From Sulfurimonas paralvinellae (GTDB taxonomy: Bacteria > Campylobacterota > Campylobacteria > Campylobacterales > Sulfurimonadaceae): a DNA stretch of 64,000 bases. Location: positions 1,302,001-1,366,000 of the forward strand of contig NZ_CP041406.1 of NCBI RefSeq assembly GCF_014905135.1. The letters are read 5' to 3'. Under the pieces are notes generated by a model. It was not told the DNA's origin. It saw only the letters and a program-made list of their open reading frames with translations, and made no database searches. Positions within the stretch are counted from its first letter, which is position 1. Every line of letters starts with the position of its first letter. Position numbers and translations under genes: made by a program. Shown one piece after another: positions 44,132-53,706 of the stretch.

Positions 44132-47100
44132 TTCATCTACCTGTATATGAGTATCAATTTCTATTGTTACCATTGAACCATCATCATTTTGATGTTCATA
44201 GACATCATATGTCTCACCTGTTGTTTCATCAGTAGTCTGAAAATCACCTAATTTCCATTCAGCGTCATCGCCTTTCGTATTTAAAGCAACAGAATCTTCC
44301 TCTGTTCCATCAATACGCAAAATATTATCACTATCAGTCATATCCAAAACATCTTCAACATGTAATGAAGTGATGTTTTGACTTCCTTCATCTAGATTAA
44401 TTGTTTCTATATTGGAAATACTATCACTAAGTGCACTCAAATCTATACTCATATCTTTACTAGCAATCAAGGTATCCAAACCTTCTCCACCGTTTATCAT
44501 TGCATCATGTATATCTAAGACTATAGTATCATCGCCTGCACCGGCATTTATTCTGTCTGAGCCTGCTCCACCGACAATAGTGTCATCACCACTTGTTCCT
44601 GTGATATTATCATTTCCGCTTCCGCCGTCATAGTTATGTACTGCTTCGTTTCCTATGATTGTATCGTTTGAAGCTGTTCCTTTGATTGCATCTACATTGC
44701 TGATATTTGTCTCGCTGAAGTCTGATGATGTATTGTGCCATCTATTTCCATCACCTACCTGGATAGTATTCGTTCCTGCGCCGCCATCTATGTTTTCAAC
44801 TGCACCTGCTTCGAAGTTTTTAAGTCCGATTGTATCATCGGCGTCACCACCTAAAATTGTATCATTACCTTCACCGCCGATGATTGTATCTTGACCGTTA
44901 TTAGTTCCATTTACTCTGAATGTATCATCGCCGGCTCCACCTTTGAGTGTATCCCAGCCTGCTCCACCGACAATAGTATCATCACCACTTGTTCCTGTGA
45001 TATTATCATTTCCGCTTCCGCCGTCATAGTTATGTACTGCTTCGTTTCCTATGATTGTATCGTTTGAAGCTGTTCCTTTGATTGCATCTACATTGCTGAT
45101 ATTTGTCTCGCTGAAGTCTGATGATGTATTGTGCCATCTATTTCCATCACCTACCTGGATAGTATTCGTTCCTGCGCCGCCATCTATGTTTTCAACTGCA
45201 CCTGCTTCGAAGTTTTTAAGTCCGATTGTATCATCGGCGTCACCACCTAAAATTGTATCATTACCTTCACCGCCGATGATTGTATCTTGACCGTTATTAG
45301 TTCCATTTACTCTGAATGTATCATCGCCGGCTCCACCTTTGAGTGTATCCCAGCCTGCTCCACCGACAATAGTATCATCACCACTTGTTCCTGTGATATT
45401 ATCATTTCCGCTTCCGCCGTCATAGTTATGTACTGCTTCGTTTCCTATGATTGTATCGTTTGAAGCTGTTCCTTTGATTGCATCTACATTGCTGATATTT
45501 GTCTCGCTGAAGTCTGATGATGTATTGTGCCATCTATTTCCATCACCTACCTGGATAGTATTCGTTCCTGCGCCGCCATCTATGTTTTCAACTGCACCTG
45601 CTTCGAAGTTTTTAAGTCCGATTGTATCATCGGCGTCACCACCTAAAATTGTATCATTACCTTCACCGCCGATGATTGTATCTTGACCGTTATTAGTTCC
45701 ATTTACTCTGAATGTATCATCGCCGGCTCCACCTTTGAGTGTATCCCAGCCTGCTCCACCGACAATAGTATCATCACCACTTGTTCCTGTGATATTATCA
45801 TTTCCGCTTCCGCCGTCATAGTTATGTACTGCTTCGTTTCCTATGATTGTATCGTTTGAAGCTGTTCCTTTGATTGCATCTACATTGCTGATATTTGTCT
45901 CGCTGAAGTCTGATGATGTATTGTGCCATCTATTTCCATCACCTACCTGGATAGTATTCGTTCCTGCGCCGCCATCTATGTTTTCAACTGCACCTGCTTC
46001 GAAGTTTTTAAGTCCGATTGTATCATCGGCGTCACCACCTAAAATTGTATCATTACCTTCACCGCCGATGATTGTATCTTGACCGTTATTAGTTCCATTT
46101 ACTCTGAATGTATCATCGCCGGCTCCACCTTTGAGTGTATCCCAGCCTGCTCCACCGACAATAGTATCATCACCACTTGTTCCTGTGATATTATCATTTC
46201 CGCTTCCGCCGTCATAGTTATGTACTGCTTCGTTTCCTATGATTGTATCGTTTGAAACATTACCAACAACATTTGTATATCCTGTTAAATCTTCACCGGA
46301 CAAATCATTTGTTGTATTATGCCATCTATTTCCATCACCAACATTATAATTATTTTGAACAACTGCATCATCAGACCCTGTAACATTCACAGTAATATTT
46401 GCCGTATCTTCTCCGCCCTTTCCATCACTTACAGTATAGTTAAAAGTCACATCCTGATTTTCACCTTTATTCATCTGCTGGAGCGTTTCACTTGGAGTAA
46501 AGTTTATTTTTCCAGAGACAACAGCAGCGGTGCCAAGAAGCATATCACTTCCATCTGTAGACATTATATTTACAGTTTGTCCTGCACTTACATCCTGGCC
46601 TTGAATCTCTGTAATACTTAAAGCATCACCCTCTTCATCCGTGTCATTGGCAAGAGCATCAATAGTTACTGAGTGATCTTCATCGGTCACAATACCTTCA
46701 CCTTCATGAAGCACTGCACTCGCACCAAGAACAGCATCATTACCGTTACCAGAACTATCTGCCAATGGATTTTGCCCTTGAAAATCCAAATGCAATGCCT
46801 CTTTCCCATCTATAGTGACGGCAATATTATCGACATCTCCATCCATTGAATATTTTCCGTTCCCATAAGGACGGTTACCAATCATCAAATCATTACCGTA
46901 ATCTATGATAGAACCTGTATAATTTTGTACATATGTATCCGTTACACCGTCTTCACCTGTATTGGTTATTGTGACATGTTCTCCGTCATATTTGAACGTA
47001 ATGTTATTAAGAGCATCCGCATTATATTCAACATCTGTTTTATGCCATACCCAACCTTCGTCAGTTGTTCTCATTGCAAACTGCAGATGTCCATCATTTG

Positions 47101-49483
47101 TAAAGGCCAATTCTACTGTACTTTCTTTATTGAAAATGATGTCATAATTTCCCTGCATGCCATCTGGCGTAACTGCTAAGGAGAGTTCAAAATTTTCTTT
47201 ACCGTTTAAGTTCAGCGTTGGTGAATCAGCTATTGTAATGTTTGATGTATTTGTATCGCTTAGAGTAATGGAATTATTAGCAATCTCATCAACTGCAATT
47301 GGTGCATCATTAACATCTGTTGTCGCTACAGGCATAACATCAACACTTACACCCTCACCTTCAAATGTTCTATGGATTTCCACACCCGCACCAAGAACAG
47401 CATCATTACCGTTACCAGAACTATCTGCCAATGGATTTTGCCCTTGAAAATCCAAATGCAATGCCTCTTTCCCATCTATAGTGACGGCAATATTATCGAC
47501 ATCTCCATCCATTGAATATTTTCCGTTCCCATAAGGACGGTTACCAATCATCAAATCATTACCGTAATCTATGATAGAACCTGTATAATTTTGTACATAT
47601 GTATCCGTTACACCGTCTTCACCTGTATTGGTTATTGTGACATGTTCTCCGTCATATTTGAACGTAATGTTATTAAGAGCATCCGCATTATATTCAACAT
47701 CTGTTTTATGCCATACCCAACCTTCGTCAGTTGTTCTCATTGCAAACTGCAGATGTCCATCATTTGTAAAGGCCAATTCTACTGTACTTTCTTTATTGAA
47801 AATGATGTCATAATTTCCCTGCATGCCATCTGGCGTAACTGCTAAGGAGAGTTCAAAATTTTCTTTACCGTTTAAGTTCAGCGTTGGTGAATCAGCTATT
47901 GTAATGTTTGATGTATTTGTATCGCTTAGGGTTACTGAACTCGCAGTAGTATCTGTTACTTCATGCACTGTTACACTATAATCCGGCAAATCTTGACCCA
48001 CATTAACAACGGCAGCACCTTTAGCCGTCAATGCGATATCACCATTATCATTAATCATATAATGCTCAGTATCACTTATCTCTAATAACGTAGTATCACC
48101 TTCAACATCATCAACTGCTGTTGTGGCTATTATAGTTCCCGCACTCACACTATCTTCTACTATGGATTCTACTGGTGAAACTGTAAGCGTTGGTACGTCA
48201 TTGACACTTGCAACATTGACTGTAAAGTTTTGCGTAGTTGTCGCTCCAGAATTATCGGTAATAGATATGGAAATATTATCAGTACCATTAAAGTTATGAT
48301 CTGGAGTATATAAAATGTCGCCATTGTCTTGCAGTGTCAATCTACCATGTTCTGCAGACATGGAACTTGTATCTATTGTTCCATCAATATCTGAAGCATT
48401 TGCGATTACCTGAGCTATATCTTCAGTTGCTGTAATATCTACTATATCTATTGTAGGAGCGTCATTTGAACCGATCACTCTTATTTCCACAGTTTTTGGT
48501 TCACTTACATGCTCTCCATCAGAAACTTCAACAGCAAAAGTAATATTTGCAATATCACCCTCGCCTAGCTTATCAAATTCGACATTATCAAAGTAAAAGT
48601 CACCAACCTGTGCATCAATTTGTGGATACAGATCTAAAAATTCCTGTGTAACCTGAACAACCGTCTCATCATAATGATTCGTTGTAGGATTACTAAAAAC
48701 TGCATCTGTAGCGCTCGGAGCTTTAAAATAATTATTACCACCGTCAGTATGCGCCAATGCTACTGTAAAATGGGAACTGTCACTGTCATGAATGTTTAAG
48801 TGGTTGAGCATCTCTGCCTGTGTAATAATAGAATAAACATCACCTGCCCATGTTGCACCGAAACCACGGAAACCTTCTAAATTATCTTCATTTACTATTA
48901 TATCACTGCTGTTAATGATTTCAGGAGTTGTATTTTCTATTGCAGAAGACTCTTCAGTTGCAGGAATAACTACTCTTTGTACCTGATCAGGCTGTTCATT
49001 TGCATTGGATACTGTATCTATATCTCTTAATTTTGTTGTAATATCTTGATCGAGAAAGTCTGTATTTATTTCTTGAAAGTCAGGAGTATAACTTGAATCA
49101 GAAGAGGCAGAACCGGAATCATCCCCTGCTGCTGTCTCCATATCATCAGGCTGCACAATATCATCAGTAGTATTATCTTCTCCAGATTCCATTTCTGCTA
49201 AGGCAGTTACAGCACTTATGTCAGTAACAGTTTCATCAGCTGAAAATGCTTCCTGTGTTAAAGAAGCATCAAAAAGCTGTTCCTCATCGGCTAGCATAAT
49301 CATTTCACTGCCGTCTTGCATAGAAATAATGATATTATTCATAGGATTATTTGAAGCTTCACCTATAACAATATCACCCTCATAAATTTTATCACCCTCA
49401 TGCAATTGTACTTGTGAACCATCAGGATGCTTCACATAAAAAACACCATTAACACTTGAAACCGATGCGATAATCTGAGCCAT
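44126..49483 (-). CDS. LapA-type RTX adhesin with retention module and LapG-cleavage motif
   Basis: The product has 1785 residues, surface-exported by type I secretion. It has no Sec signal peptide. Residues 1-120 form a LapA-type retention module (VNGVFYVKHPDGSQVQLHEGD at the start) that ends in TAAG at 117-120 (49124-49135), the motif cut by LapG in Pseudomonas. Next come a FhaB/VCBS-like part, a cadherin-like domain (about 340-440), two identical LamG/ConA-like domains (about 519-699 and 741-921), another VCBS-like domain, five RTX blocks of 132 residues (about 1045-1642), and a C-terminal secretion region. RTX nonapeptides (GGAGDDTF, GGSGNDNI) bind calcium. A -10 TATAAT (49504-49509, minus) and AGGAG (49490-49494) precede the ATG. 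Without proteolysis it should stay anchored in the TolC channel and mediate attachment. Confidence 0.93.
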   Translation of the reverse strand: MAQIIASVSSVNGVFYVKHPDGSQVQLHEGDKIYEGDIVIGEASNNPMNNIIISMQDGSEMIMLADEEQLFDASLTQEAFSADETVTDISAVTALAEMESGEDNTTDDIVQPDDMETAAGDDSGSASSDSSYTPDFQEINTDFLDQDITTKLRDIDTVSNANEQPDQVQRVVIPATEESSAIENTTPEIINSSDIIVNEDNLEGFRGFGATWAGDVYSIITQAEMLNHLNIHDSDSSHFTVALAHTDGGNNYFKAPSATDAVFSNPTTNHYDETVVQVTQEFLDLYPQIDAQVGDFYFDNVEFDKLGEGDIANITFAVEVSDGEHVSEPKTVEIRVIGSNDAPTIDIVDITATEDIAQVIANASDIDGTIDTSSMSAEHGRLTLQDNGDILYTPDHNFNGTDNISISITDNSGATTTQNFTVNVASVNDVPTLTVSPVESIVEDSVSAGTIIATTAVDDVEGDTTLLEISDTEHYMINDNGDIALTAKGAAVVNVGQDLPDYSVTVHEVTDTTASSVTLSDTNTSNITIADSPTLNLNGKENFELSLAVTPDGMQGNYDIIFNKESTVELAFTNDGHLQFAMRTTDEGWVWHKTDVEYNADALNNITFKYDGEHVTITNTGEDGVTDTYVQNYTGSIIDYGNDLMIGNRPYGNGKYSMDGDVDNIAVTIDGKEALHLDFQGQNPLADSSGNGNDAVLGAGVEIHRTFEGEGVSVDVMPVATTDVNDAPIAVDEIANNSITLSDTNTSNITIADSPTLNLNGKENFELSLAVTPDGMQGNYDIIFNKESTVELAFTNDGHLQFAMRTTDEGWVWHKTDVEYNADALNNITFKYDGEHVTITNTGEDGVTDTYVQNYTGSIIDYGNDLMIGNRPYGNGKYSMDGDVDNIAVTIDGKEALHLDFQGQNPLADSSGNGNDAVLGASAVLHEGEGIVTDEDHSVTIDALANDTDEEGDALSITEIQGQDVSAGQTVNIMSTDGSDMLLGTAAVVSGKINFTPSETLQQMNKGENQDVTFNYTVSDGKGGEDTANITVNVTGSDDAVVQNNYNVGDGNRWHNTTNDLSGEDLTGYTNVVGNVSNDTIIGNEAVHNYDGGSGNDNITGTSGDDTIVGGAGWDTLKGGAGDDTFRVNGTNNGQDTIIGGEGNDTILGGDADDTIGLKNFEAGAVENIDGGAGTNTIQVGDGNRWHNTSSDFSETNISNVDAIKGTASNDTIIGNEAVHNYDGGSGNDNITGTSGDDTIVGGAGWDTLKGGAGDDTFRVNGTNNGQDTIIGGEGNDTILGGDADDTIGLKNFEAGAVENIDGGAGTNTIQVGDGNRWHNTSSDFSETNISNVDAIKGTASNDTIIGNEAVHNYDGGSGNDNITGTSGDDTIVGGAGWDTLKGGAGDDTFRVNGTNNGQDTIIGGEGNDTILGGDADDTIGLKNFEAGAVENIDGGAGTNTIQVGDGNRWHNTSSDFSETNISNVDAIKGTASNDTIIGNEAVHNYDGGSGNDNITGTSGDDTIVGGAGWDTLKGGAGDDTFRVNGTNNGQDTIIGGEGNDTILGGDADDTIGLKNFEAGAVENIDGGAGTNTIQVGDGNRWHNTSSDFSETNISNVDAIKGTASNDTIIGNEAVHNYDGGSGNDNITGTSGDDTIVGGAGSDRINAGAGDDTIVLDIHDAMINGGEGLDTLIASKDMSIDLSALSDSISNIETINLDEGSQNITSLHVEDVLDMTDSDNILRIDGTEEDSVALNTKGDDAEWKLGDFQTTDETTGETYDVYEHQNDDGSMVTIEIDTHIQVDES
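44560..46345 (-). repeat. 396-bp tandem repeat array (RTX blocks) in the adhesin gene
   Basis: The motif GDGNRWHNT recurs at exact 396-bp intervals (44738, 45134, 45530, 45926 and 46322, read as plus-strand markers). Four units look identical at DNA level by eye, including silent positions. The first unit (high-coordinate side) is diverged in its first ~25 codons and the last unit is partial. Each unit holds several calcium-binding nonapeptides. Identity this high points to recent amplification or gene conversion. Confidence 0.9.
46722..47263 (-). repeat. LamG-like domain repeat, copy 2 of direct duplication
   Basis: About 542 bp that match 47388-47929 at a 666-bp offset with no difference seen by eye. 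It encodes a LamG/concanavalin-like jelly-roll domain (NLNGKENFELSLAVTPDG, DSSGNGNDAVLGA). This fold often binds sugars or proteins. Confidence 0.85.
47388..47929 (-). repeat. LamG-like domain repeat, copy 1 of direct duplication
   Basis: Direct duplicate of 46722-47263 at DNA level. The identical blocks are separated by 124 bp of unique sequence that encodes the linker between the two domains. Confidence 0.85.
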
Positions 49484-49503
49484 AACTTACTCCTAAAATT
49501 TTT

Positions 49504-49509
49504 ATTATA
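49504..49509 (-). promoter_or_regulatory. Promoter -10 box of the adhesin gene
   Basis: The minus strand reads TATAAT here, 20 nt before the adhesin ATG, with AGGAG between. The upstream region (49510-49609) holds no gene, and no strong -35 box is seen. Confidence 0.6.
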
Positions 49510-49609
49510 GAGTAATATTACTAGATTTTTAAAAAAGAAAATATTGTACTCAAGTACAAGATAGAATGGAAGTGTATAAGTTTTTAGGGGAAATAAAAAT
49601 CTTCAAGTG

Positions 49610-49632
49610 GTGGACGAGGAGAGATTCGAATC
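49610..49632 (-). repeat. Distal attachment repeat (3' fragment of tRNA-Ser)
   Basis: 23 bp identical to 56953-56975, the CCA end, acceptor 3' strand and T-loop of tRNA-Ser on the same strand. Identity ends inside the T arm, and no 5' half of a tRNA follows, so this is a fragment and not a second tRNA gene. Confidence 0.85.
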
Positions 49633-49780
49633 CTCCTAACACCCCTATTTTTTGAACAAAAAACGTCAAAATCCCTAATATAGGGGCTAGAATTCTTAAA
49701 AAAAACTGAACCTTAAACCGATTTCGTCAATTTTTGTAAAATATTTGGCACCAAAATGGCACCCGTGGCACCATATTTTC

Positions 49781-50479
49781 TTATAATTTTCGTTCAAATT
49801 CTGTAAGTTTTTCTTCTATTTTTTCATAGTCATACATATAAGCTCTTACTAACTTCCAAAATGCTTTAGAATGATTTTTGTACACAATATGTACCATTTC
49901 ATGCAGTACAATATATTCAATCAATTCAGAAGGTAATTTAATAATCTCGGTATTAAAAGTTATTCTATTTCGTTCTGAGCAACTTCCCCACCTTTTTGCA
50001 CTTTTTCTAAATCCTACATATTCTGGATATAGTTTCATTCGATTACTATGTGCTCTAAGAAGCTTTAAAACTTTTTTTTCTGCTTTTATTTTATAAAATC
50101 TATCAATAGCTTGATTCAATTCTATTTGATCGACTTCAGGCGGTGTATAAATTTTAAATTTTGAATGATTAAAAACAACTCTTATATCTTTACGAGATTC
50201 TTCTTTTAAAATCTCAACATAATAACTTTTTCCAAGATAAAAAAGTCGTGACCCTGTAACTATATCACCATAATCAACTGATCTTCCAACCTCTTTAATC
50301 TTTTTCATAATCCATTTTGCTTTGGATTTAACTAACACTTGTATTTTATTGTCAGGCATATCTTTAGGCACTTTTACAAGAACCTTTTGATCTCTTTCAA
50401 CAGTAATATATGTATTCTTAATCCTTGCATTTCTTTGCACTATACAATGAATTGTCTGTGTACCGTATTGTATTTTCAT
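49781..50479 (-). CDS. YgjP/SprT-like zinc metalloprotease of the restriction operon
   Basis: The product has 232 residues of the YgjP-like (DUF45) family. The zinc motif HEMVH lies near residue 193 (YIVLHEMVHIVYKNHSKAFW), with the downstream His in NHSKAFW, and RWGSCSERNRITFN is the family signature. The start overlaps the hsdR stop by 4 nt, so it is the last gene of the hsd operon. YgjP-like genes are frequent companions of type I restriction systems. Its substrate is unknown; clearance of HsdR after unwanted activity is a conceivable role (inference). Confidence 0.9.
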   Translation of the reverse strand: MKIQYGTQTIHCIVQRNARIKNTYITVERDQKVLVKVPKDMPDNKIQVLVKSKAKWIMKKIKEVGRSVDYGDIVTGSRLFYLGKSYYVEILKEESRKDIRVVFNHSKFKIYTPPEVDQIELNQAIDRFYKIKAEKKVLKLLRAHSNRMKLYPEYVGFRKSAKRWGSCSERNRITFNTEIIKLPSELIEYIVLHEMVHIVYKNHSKAFWKLVRAYMYDYEKIEEKLTEFERKL

Positions 50480-53469
50480 TGATTCTCTAAAATATCTAAA
50501 ATAGTTATTGGAAGAGTTTTTAATTGCTCTTTATCAATATTGGCACTTCTCAAAAGAGATTTAATATTCTTACGAATCTCTTTTTTAATATCGTCAAACT
50601 CTTTCCAGTCTTCTTTTGTAAGATATACACCAATTTTATCAAAGAGTGCTATGGTGAAATCTTTCGGATCTGCAACAACTTTTTCTAAGCTTTTATAGAC
50701 TGGAAATTGTTCAGGCGAACGCAAACCTAAACGCTTCCATTCTTCTTTAGCATTCCTTATATCTTCCATTATTTTGTTAAATTCTAAAAGCAGCTGTGCT
50801 TGATCTATTCGCTCTTCTTCTCTATCTTTTATTAACCGTTCCAGTCTTTTAGCAATATCTTCATAAAACTCCGGATTCTCTTTTTTATTGGCTTGAATCG
50901 TTTTTTTAATACGATTTTTAATTACAAGCTCTTTCGTTTTACCGCTTTTTCCTGCAAGCTCTTCTTCAAACTTTTTAGAGTCAGTTATATCAATAGCTTC
51001 GTCAAGTAGATACTCTACGCCAGAAGCTCTTAAATGCTCGTCTATGATCATTTGTATCTTCTTACTCTCTTCTCTAGTAATATGCAGCTTATCAGGTGTA
51101 TATGTATTCACAGCTTCAAGCTTAATATCATTAAAAAGTTTCAAATCATATTCATAAGCAACGGCAAATGGATCAGGCAGCACTATATCCATAGACTTGT
51201 TAAAAAATTTTACCAGGTCAATAAATTTATCTCTTAAATCTTCAGGCTCTAAATATAAAACACAAGCGTCCACATATTTATCTCTATCCTTCATGCGATC
51301 TATTTTTATACTTCTAAAGAAAGCTACCATTTTGGCATGTCTATTTTCTAAAATAGTTTTTTCCTGCTCAATATTCGTCATAACGTCATTGACTTCCAAA
51401 TCACCACTAAATATTTTAATAGCCTCAGCCAAATGTTCAGTAATACCTGCATAATCTACGATTAGACCATATTCCTTGCCTGGTGCTGTTCTATTTACCC
51501 GTGAAATTGCTTGAAGAAGATTATGCTCTTTTAAAAGCTTGTCAATATACATACATTGCACTATTGGAGCGTCATAACCAGTAAGCAGCATATCACTTAC
51601 AATTAAAATCGCTGTATTGTCATATTGTCGTTTGCCACCAAGTGACTTATCTGATTCGTTGCCAAATGGAAGCTTGAAGTTTTCAATAGTCTCTTTAATC
51701 TTATCTTCTGGAGTTGCTAGGTCTCTATATTCCTGTGGATCTTTCTTATGGTTAAAACTCATGATCACTTTAGACTCAAAGCTGTTTAAACCTTGTTCTT
51801 TGAGTTGTAAAAAAGCCTTTTGGTATGCAATGGCTTGTGCTCGATTATGACATACAAGCATTGCTTTAAAACCATTAGGGTATATCTTCTCTCTGTAATG
51901 AGTAATGATATTTTTTGATATCTCTTCAACTCTTCGTCTGGCAAGTAAAAATGTATCTAGTGAAGCAGCCTTACTTTTGAGTTTTGCTTGTTTCTCTTCA
52001 CTCTCATGACCAAAAGAGGCTTTAAAGACTTCATTCATAAGATCTTTTTCTATGAAATACTCAGGCATACCAGTTTGATACCTAATTGCTAAAGTATTGC
52101 CGTCCTCTACAGACTGCTTTATAGTATATTTGTCAATATAATCACCACCATAAAACTCTCTCAGTGTTGATTTACTCTCTTTGTCTATCGGTGTACCAGT
52201 AAATGCAATAAACTTCGCATGAGGTAAGCTAGCTCTCATATATGCTGCTGTCATGCCGCCTTGCGTTCTATGGGCTTCGTCAACAAGAACAAAGATATTT
52301 TCTTTATCACTCAACACTTCTATATCTTTTGGATCTATTCGCTCTTCGGCTCTCTCTTGAAACTTATGAATTGTAGTCATAAGTGTTTTACCGTAACTAT
52401 CTCGCAGCTCTTCTTTGAGGTGTGAGATACTTGCTGCTTGTTTGGTATTTGGAAATCCTGCACGTCTGAAAGTTGAGCTTATTTGATTGTCTAAATCAAT
52501 TCTATCTGTTACTACCAATATTGTAGGATTATCAAATCCTGCTTCTTCACGACGGAGTTTAATAGCAAGATATACCATAGAGATAGATTTACCACTTCCC
52601 GTAGTATGCCAAACAACACCACCTTGATTTTCATTTTTTAACTTATCAAGAATTTTATTAACCGCTCGTAGCTGTTGATAACGAGGTAGTTTTTTAATGG
52701 TTCTTCCTTGATCTACTTCAAAGATTGTGAAGTTTCTTACAATATCGAGCAATACACTTTTTTGAAAGAGTGAGTATATAAGTATATCCTGAGCTGTTGG
52801 CACTCTGTCTACTAAAGCACTTATCTCTTTCGTAGAATCAGCCTTGAATTTTGAGTAGTGATCGAATGAAGCTCCTATGGTTCCATACAGGGCTTTACCT
52901 TTGTTTATACCTACACATATTTGATTGTAGTTGAAAAGTTTGGGTGAATTGTTTTGATAATATTGTAAATCATTTATAGCGTCAGTGATTGGCACCTTTG
53001 GAGATTTTGCTTCGATAACTGCTAAAGGTAAGCCGTTTATATAAACCACTATATCAGGAATAGAATTATTTCCGTGTCCGTGATACTTCATTTGATTTAC
53101 AACGAGAAAGTCATTATTTTCAAGATTGTCATAGTCTATGATAAAAACAGGTTCGGGGTGAGCGTCAGGAGTTGGTTTTTCAGTAATAGAGTCTTTTTTT
53201 GTAATGAGTTCATACAAAGCCTGATTTGCTTCCATAAGTGTTGAAGCCTGAATATTTGTGATTCTACGAATAGTTTTTTCTAAAGAGTTTCCCTTGAGCC
53301 ATGGGTTTATCTTTGTAAGTGAATTTCTTAGTCTATCTTCAAGTATAACTTCATTAATAGAACTTCTTGGATCTTCTTTTGAGCCGTCAAAATATTCGTA
53401 GCCTAATTTTTGAAACAGTTCAATTGCTGGTAGTTCACTTTGTAGATATTCTGGGGTGTTTTGGCTCAT
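50476..53469 (-). CDS. hsdR: Type I restriction enzyme subunit R
   Basis: HsdR is the translocase and nuclease of the type I complex. The product has 997 residues. The N-terminal nuclease domain has NGLPLAVIEAKSP (PD-(D/E)xK type) and an earlier Asp in IPDIVVYINGL. The superfamily 2 motor has Walker A TTGSGKSIS, VDEAHRTQGG and FTGTPIDKESKS, and the helical C-terminus binds the methylase. All key motifs are intact, so the enzyme is probably active. It starts 19 nt after the small 71-residue gene. Confidence 0.96.
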   Translation of the reverse strand: MSQNTPEYLQSELPAIELFQKLGYEYFDGSKEDPRSSINEVILEDRLRNSLTKINPWLKGNSLEKTIRRITNIQASTLMEANQALYELITKKDSITEKPTPDAHPEPVFIIDYDNLENNDFLVVNQMKYHGHGNNSIPDIVVYINGLPLAVIEAKSPKVPITDAINDLQYYQNNSPKLFNYNQICVGINKGKALYGTIGASFDHYSKFKADSTKEISALVDRVPTAQDILIYSLFQKSVLLDIVRNFTIFEVDQGRTIKKLPRYQQLRAVNKILDKLKNENQGGVVWHTTGSGKSISMVYLAIKLRREEAGFDNPTILVVTDRIDLDNQISSTFRRAGFPNTKQAASISHLKEELRDSYGKTLMTTIHKFQERAEERIDPKDIEVLSDKENIFVLVDEAHRTQGGMTAAYMRASLPHAKFIAFTGTPIDKESKSTLREFYGGDYIDKYTIKQSVEDGNTLAIRYQTGMPEYFIEKDLMNEVFKASFGHESEEKQAKLKSKAASLDTFLLARRRVEEISKNIITHYREKIYPNGFKAMLVCHNRAQAIAYQKAFLQLKEQGLNSFESKVIMSFNHKKDPQEYRDLATPEDKIKETIENFKLPFGNESDKSLGGKRQYDNTAILIVSDMLLTGYDAPIVQCMYIDKLLKEHNLLQAISRVNRTAPGKEYGLIVDYAGITEHLAEAIKIFSGDLEVNDVMTNIEQEKTILENRHAKMVAFFRSIKIDRMKDRDKYVDACVLYLEPEDLRDKFIDLVKFFNKSMDIVLPDPFAVAYEYDLKLFNDIKLEAVNTYTPDKLHITREESKKIQMIIDEHLRASGVEYLLDEAIDITDSKKFEEELAGKSGKTKELVIKNRIKKTIQANKKENPEFYEDIAKRLERLIKDREEERIDQAQLLLEFNKIMEDIRNAKEEWKRLGLRSPEQFPVYKSLEKVVADPKDFTIALFDKIGVYLTKEDWKEFDDIKKEIRKNIKSLLRSANIDKEQLKTLPITILDILENQ

Positions 53470-53488
53470 AATTCCTCTCTTATTGTAA

Positions 53489-53704
53489 TTAACTTTTTTT
53501 ATTTTGCTTAATTTTTTTCAGAACATATTCATATTCTTTTATAGTTACTTTTTCATAATGAAGCCATATAAATGATTGTCTAATGAGCTTTTTATCTGGA
53601 TTGTTTTGTAGTAGTTTTTTTACTTCCTTGCTAAGTACAGGTTTTAGCTTTCCAAGATTTCTAATTACAGTAGGATTACCATGAATAACTTTCCCATTTC
53701 CCAT
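53489..53704 (-). CDS. Small basic protein between hsdS and hsdR, unknown
   Basis: The product has 71 residues and starts 2 nt after the hsdS stop (TAAGAATG), with a GA-rich SD inside hsdS. It is rich in Lys and Asn and has no membrane segment or motif I recognise (ends VLKKIKQNKKS). Its position inside a tightly packed hsd operon, with no gap before it, suggests a real gene. It could modulate restriction or simply be a cargo or toxin-like gene; there is no evidence to choose. Confidence 0.7.
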   Translation of the reverse strand: MGNGKVIHGNPTVIRNLGKLKPVLSKEVKKLLQNNPDKKLIRQSFIWLHYEKVTIKEYEYVLKKIKQNKKS

Positions 53705-53706
53705 TC

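Noticed and set aside
44655-46082. Four 79-codon plus-strand frames spaced 396 bp apart
   Set aside because: They are antisense shadows of the RTX repeat units, identical because the units are identical.
44560-46345. CRISPR array
   Set aside because: The period is 396 bp, the whole unit is conserved and it is in frame within the adhesin gene; there are no short repeats with unique spacers.
49610-49650. A second tRNA gene at the left island end
   Set aside because: Only the 3' 23 bp match tRNA-Ser; no acceptor 5' strand, D arm or anticodon arm follows.
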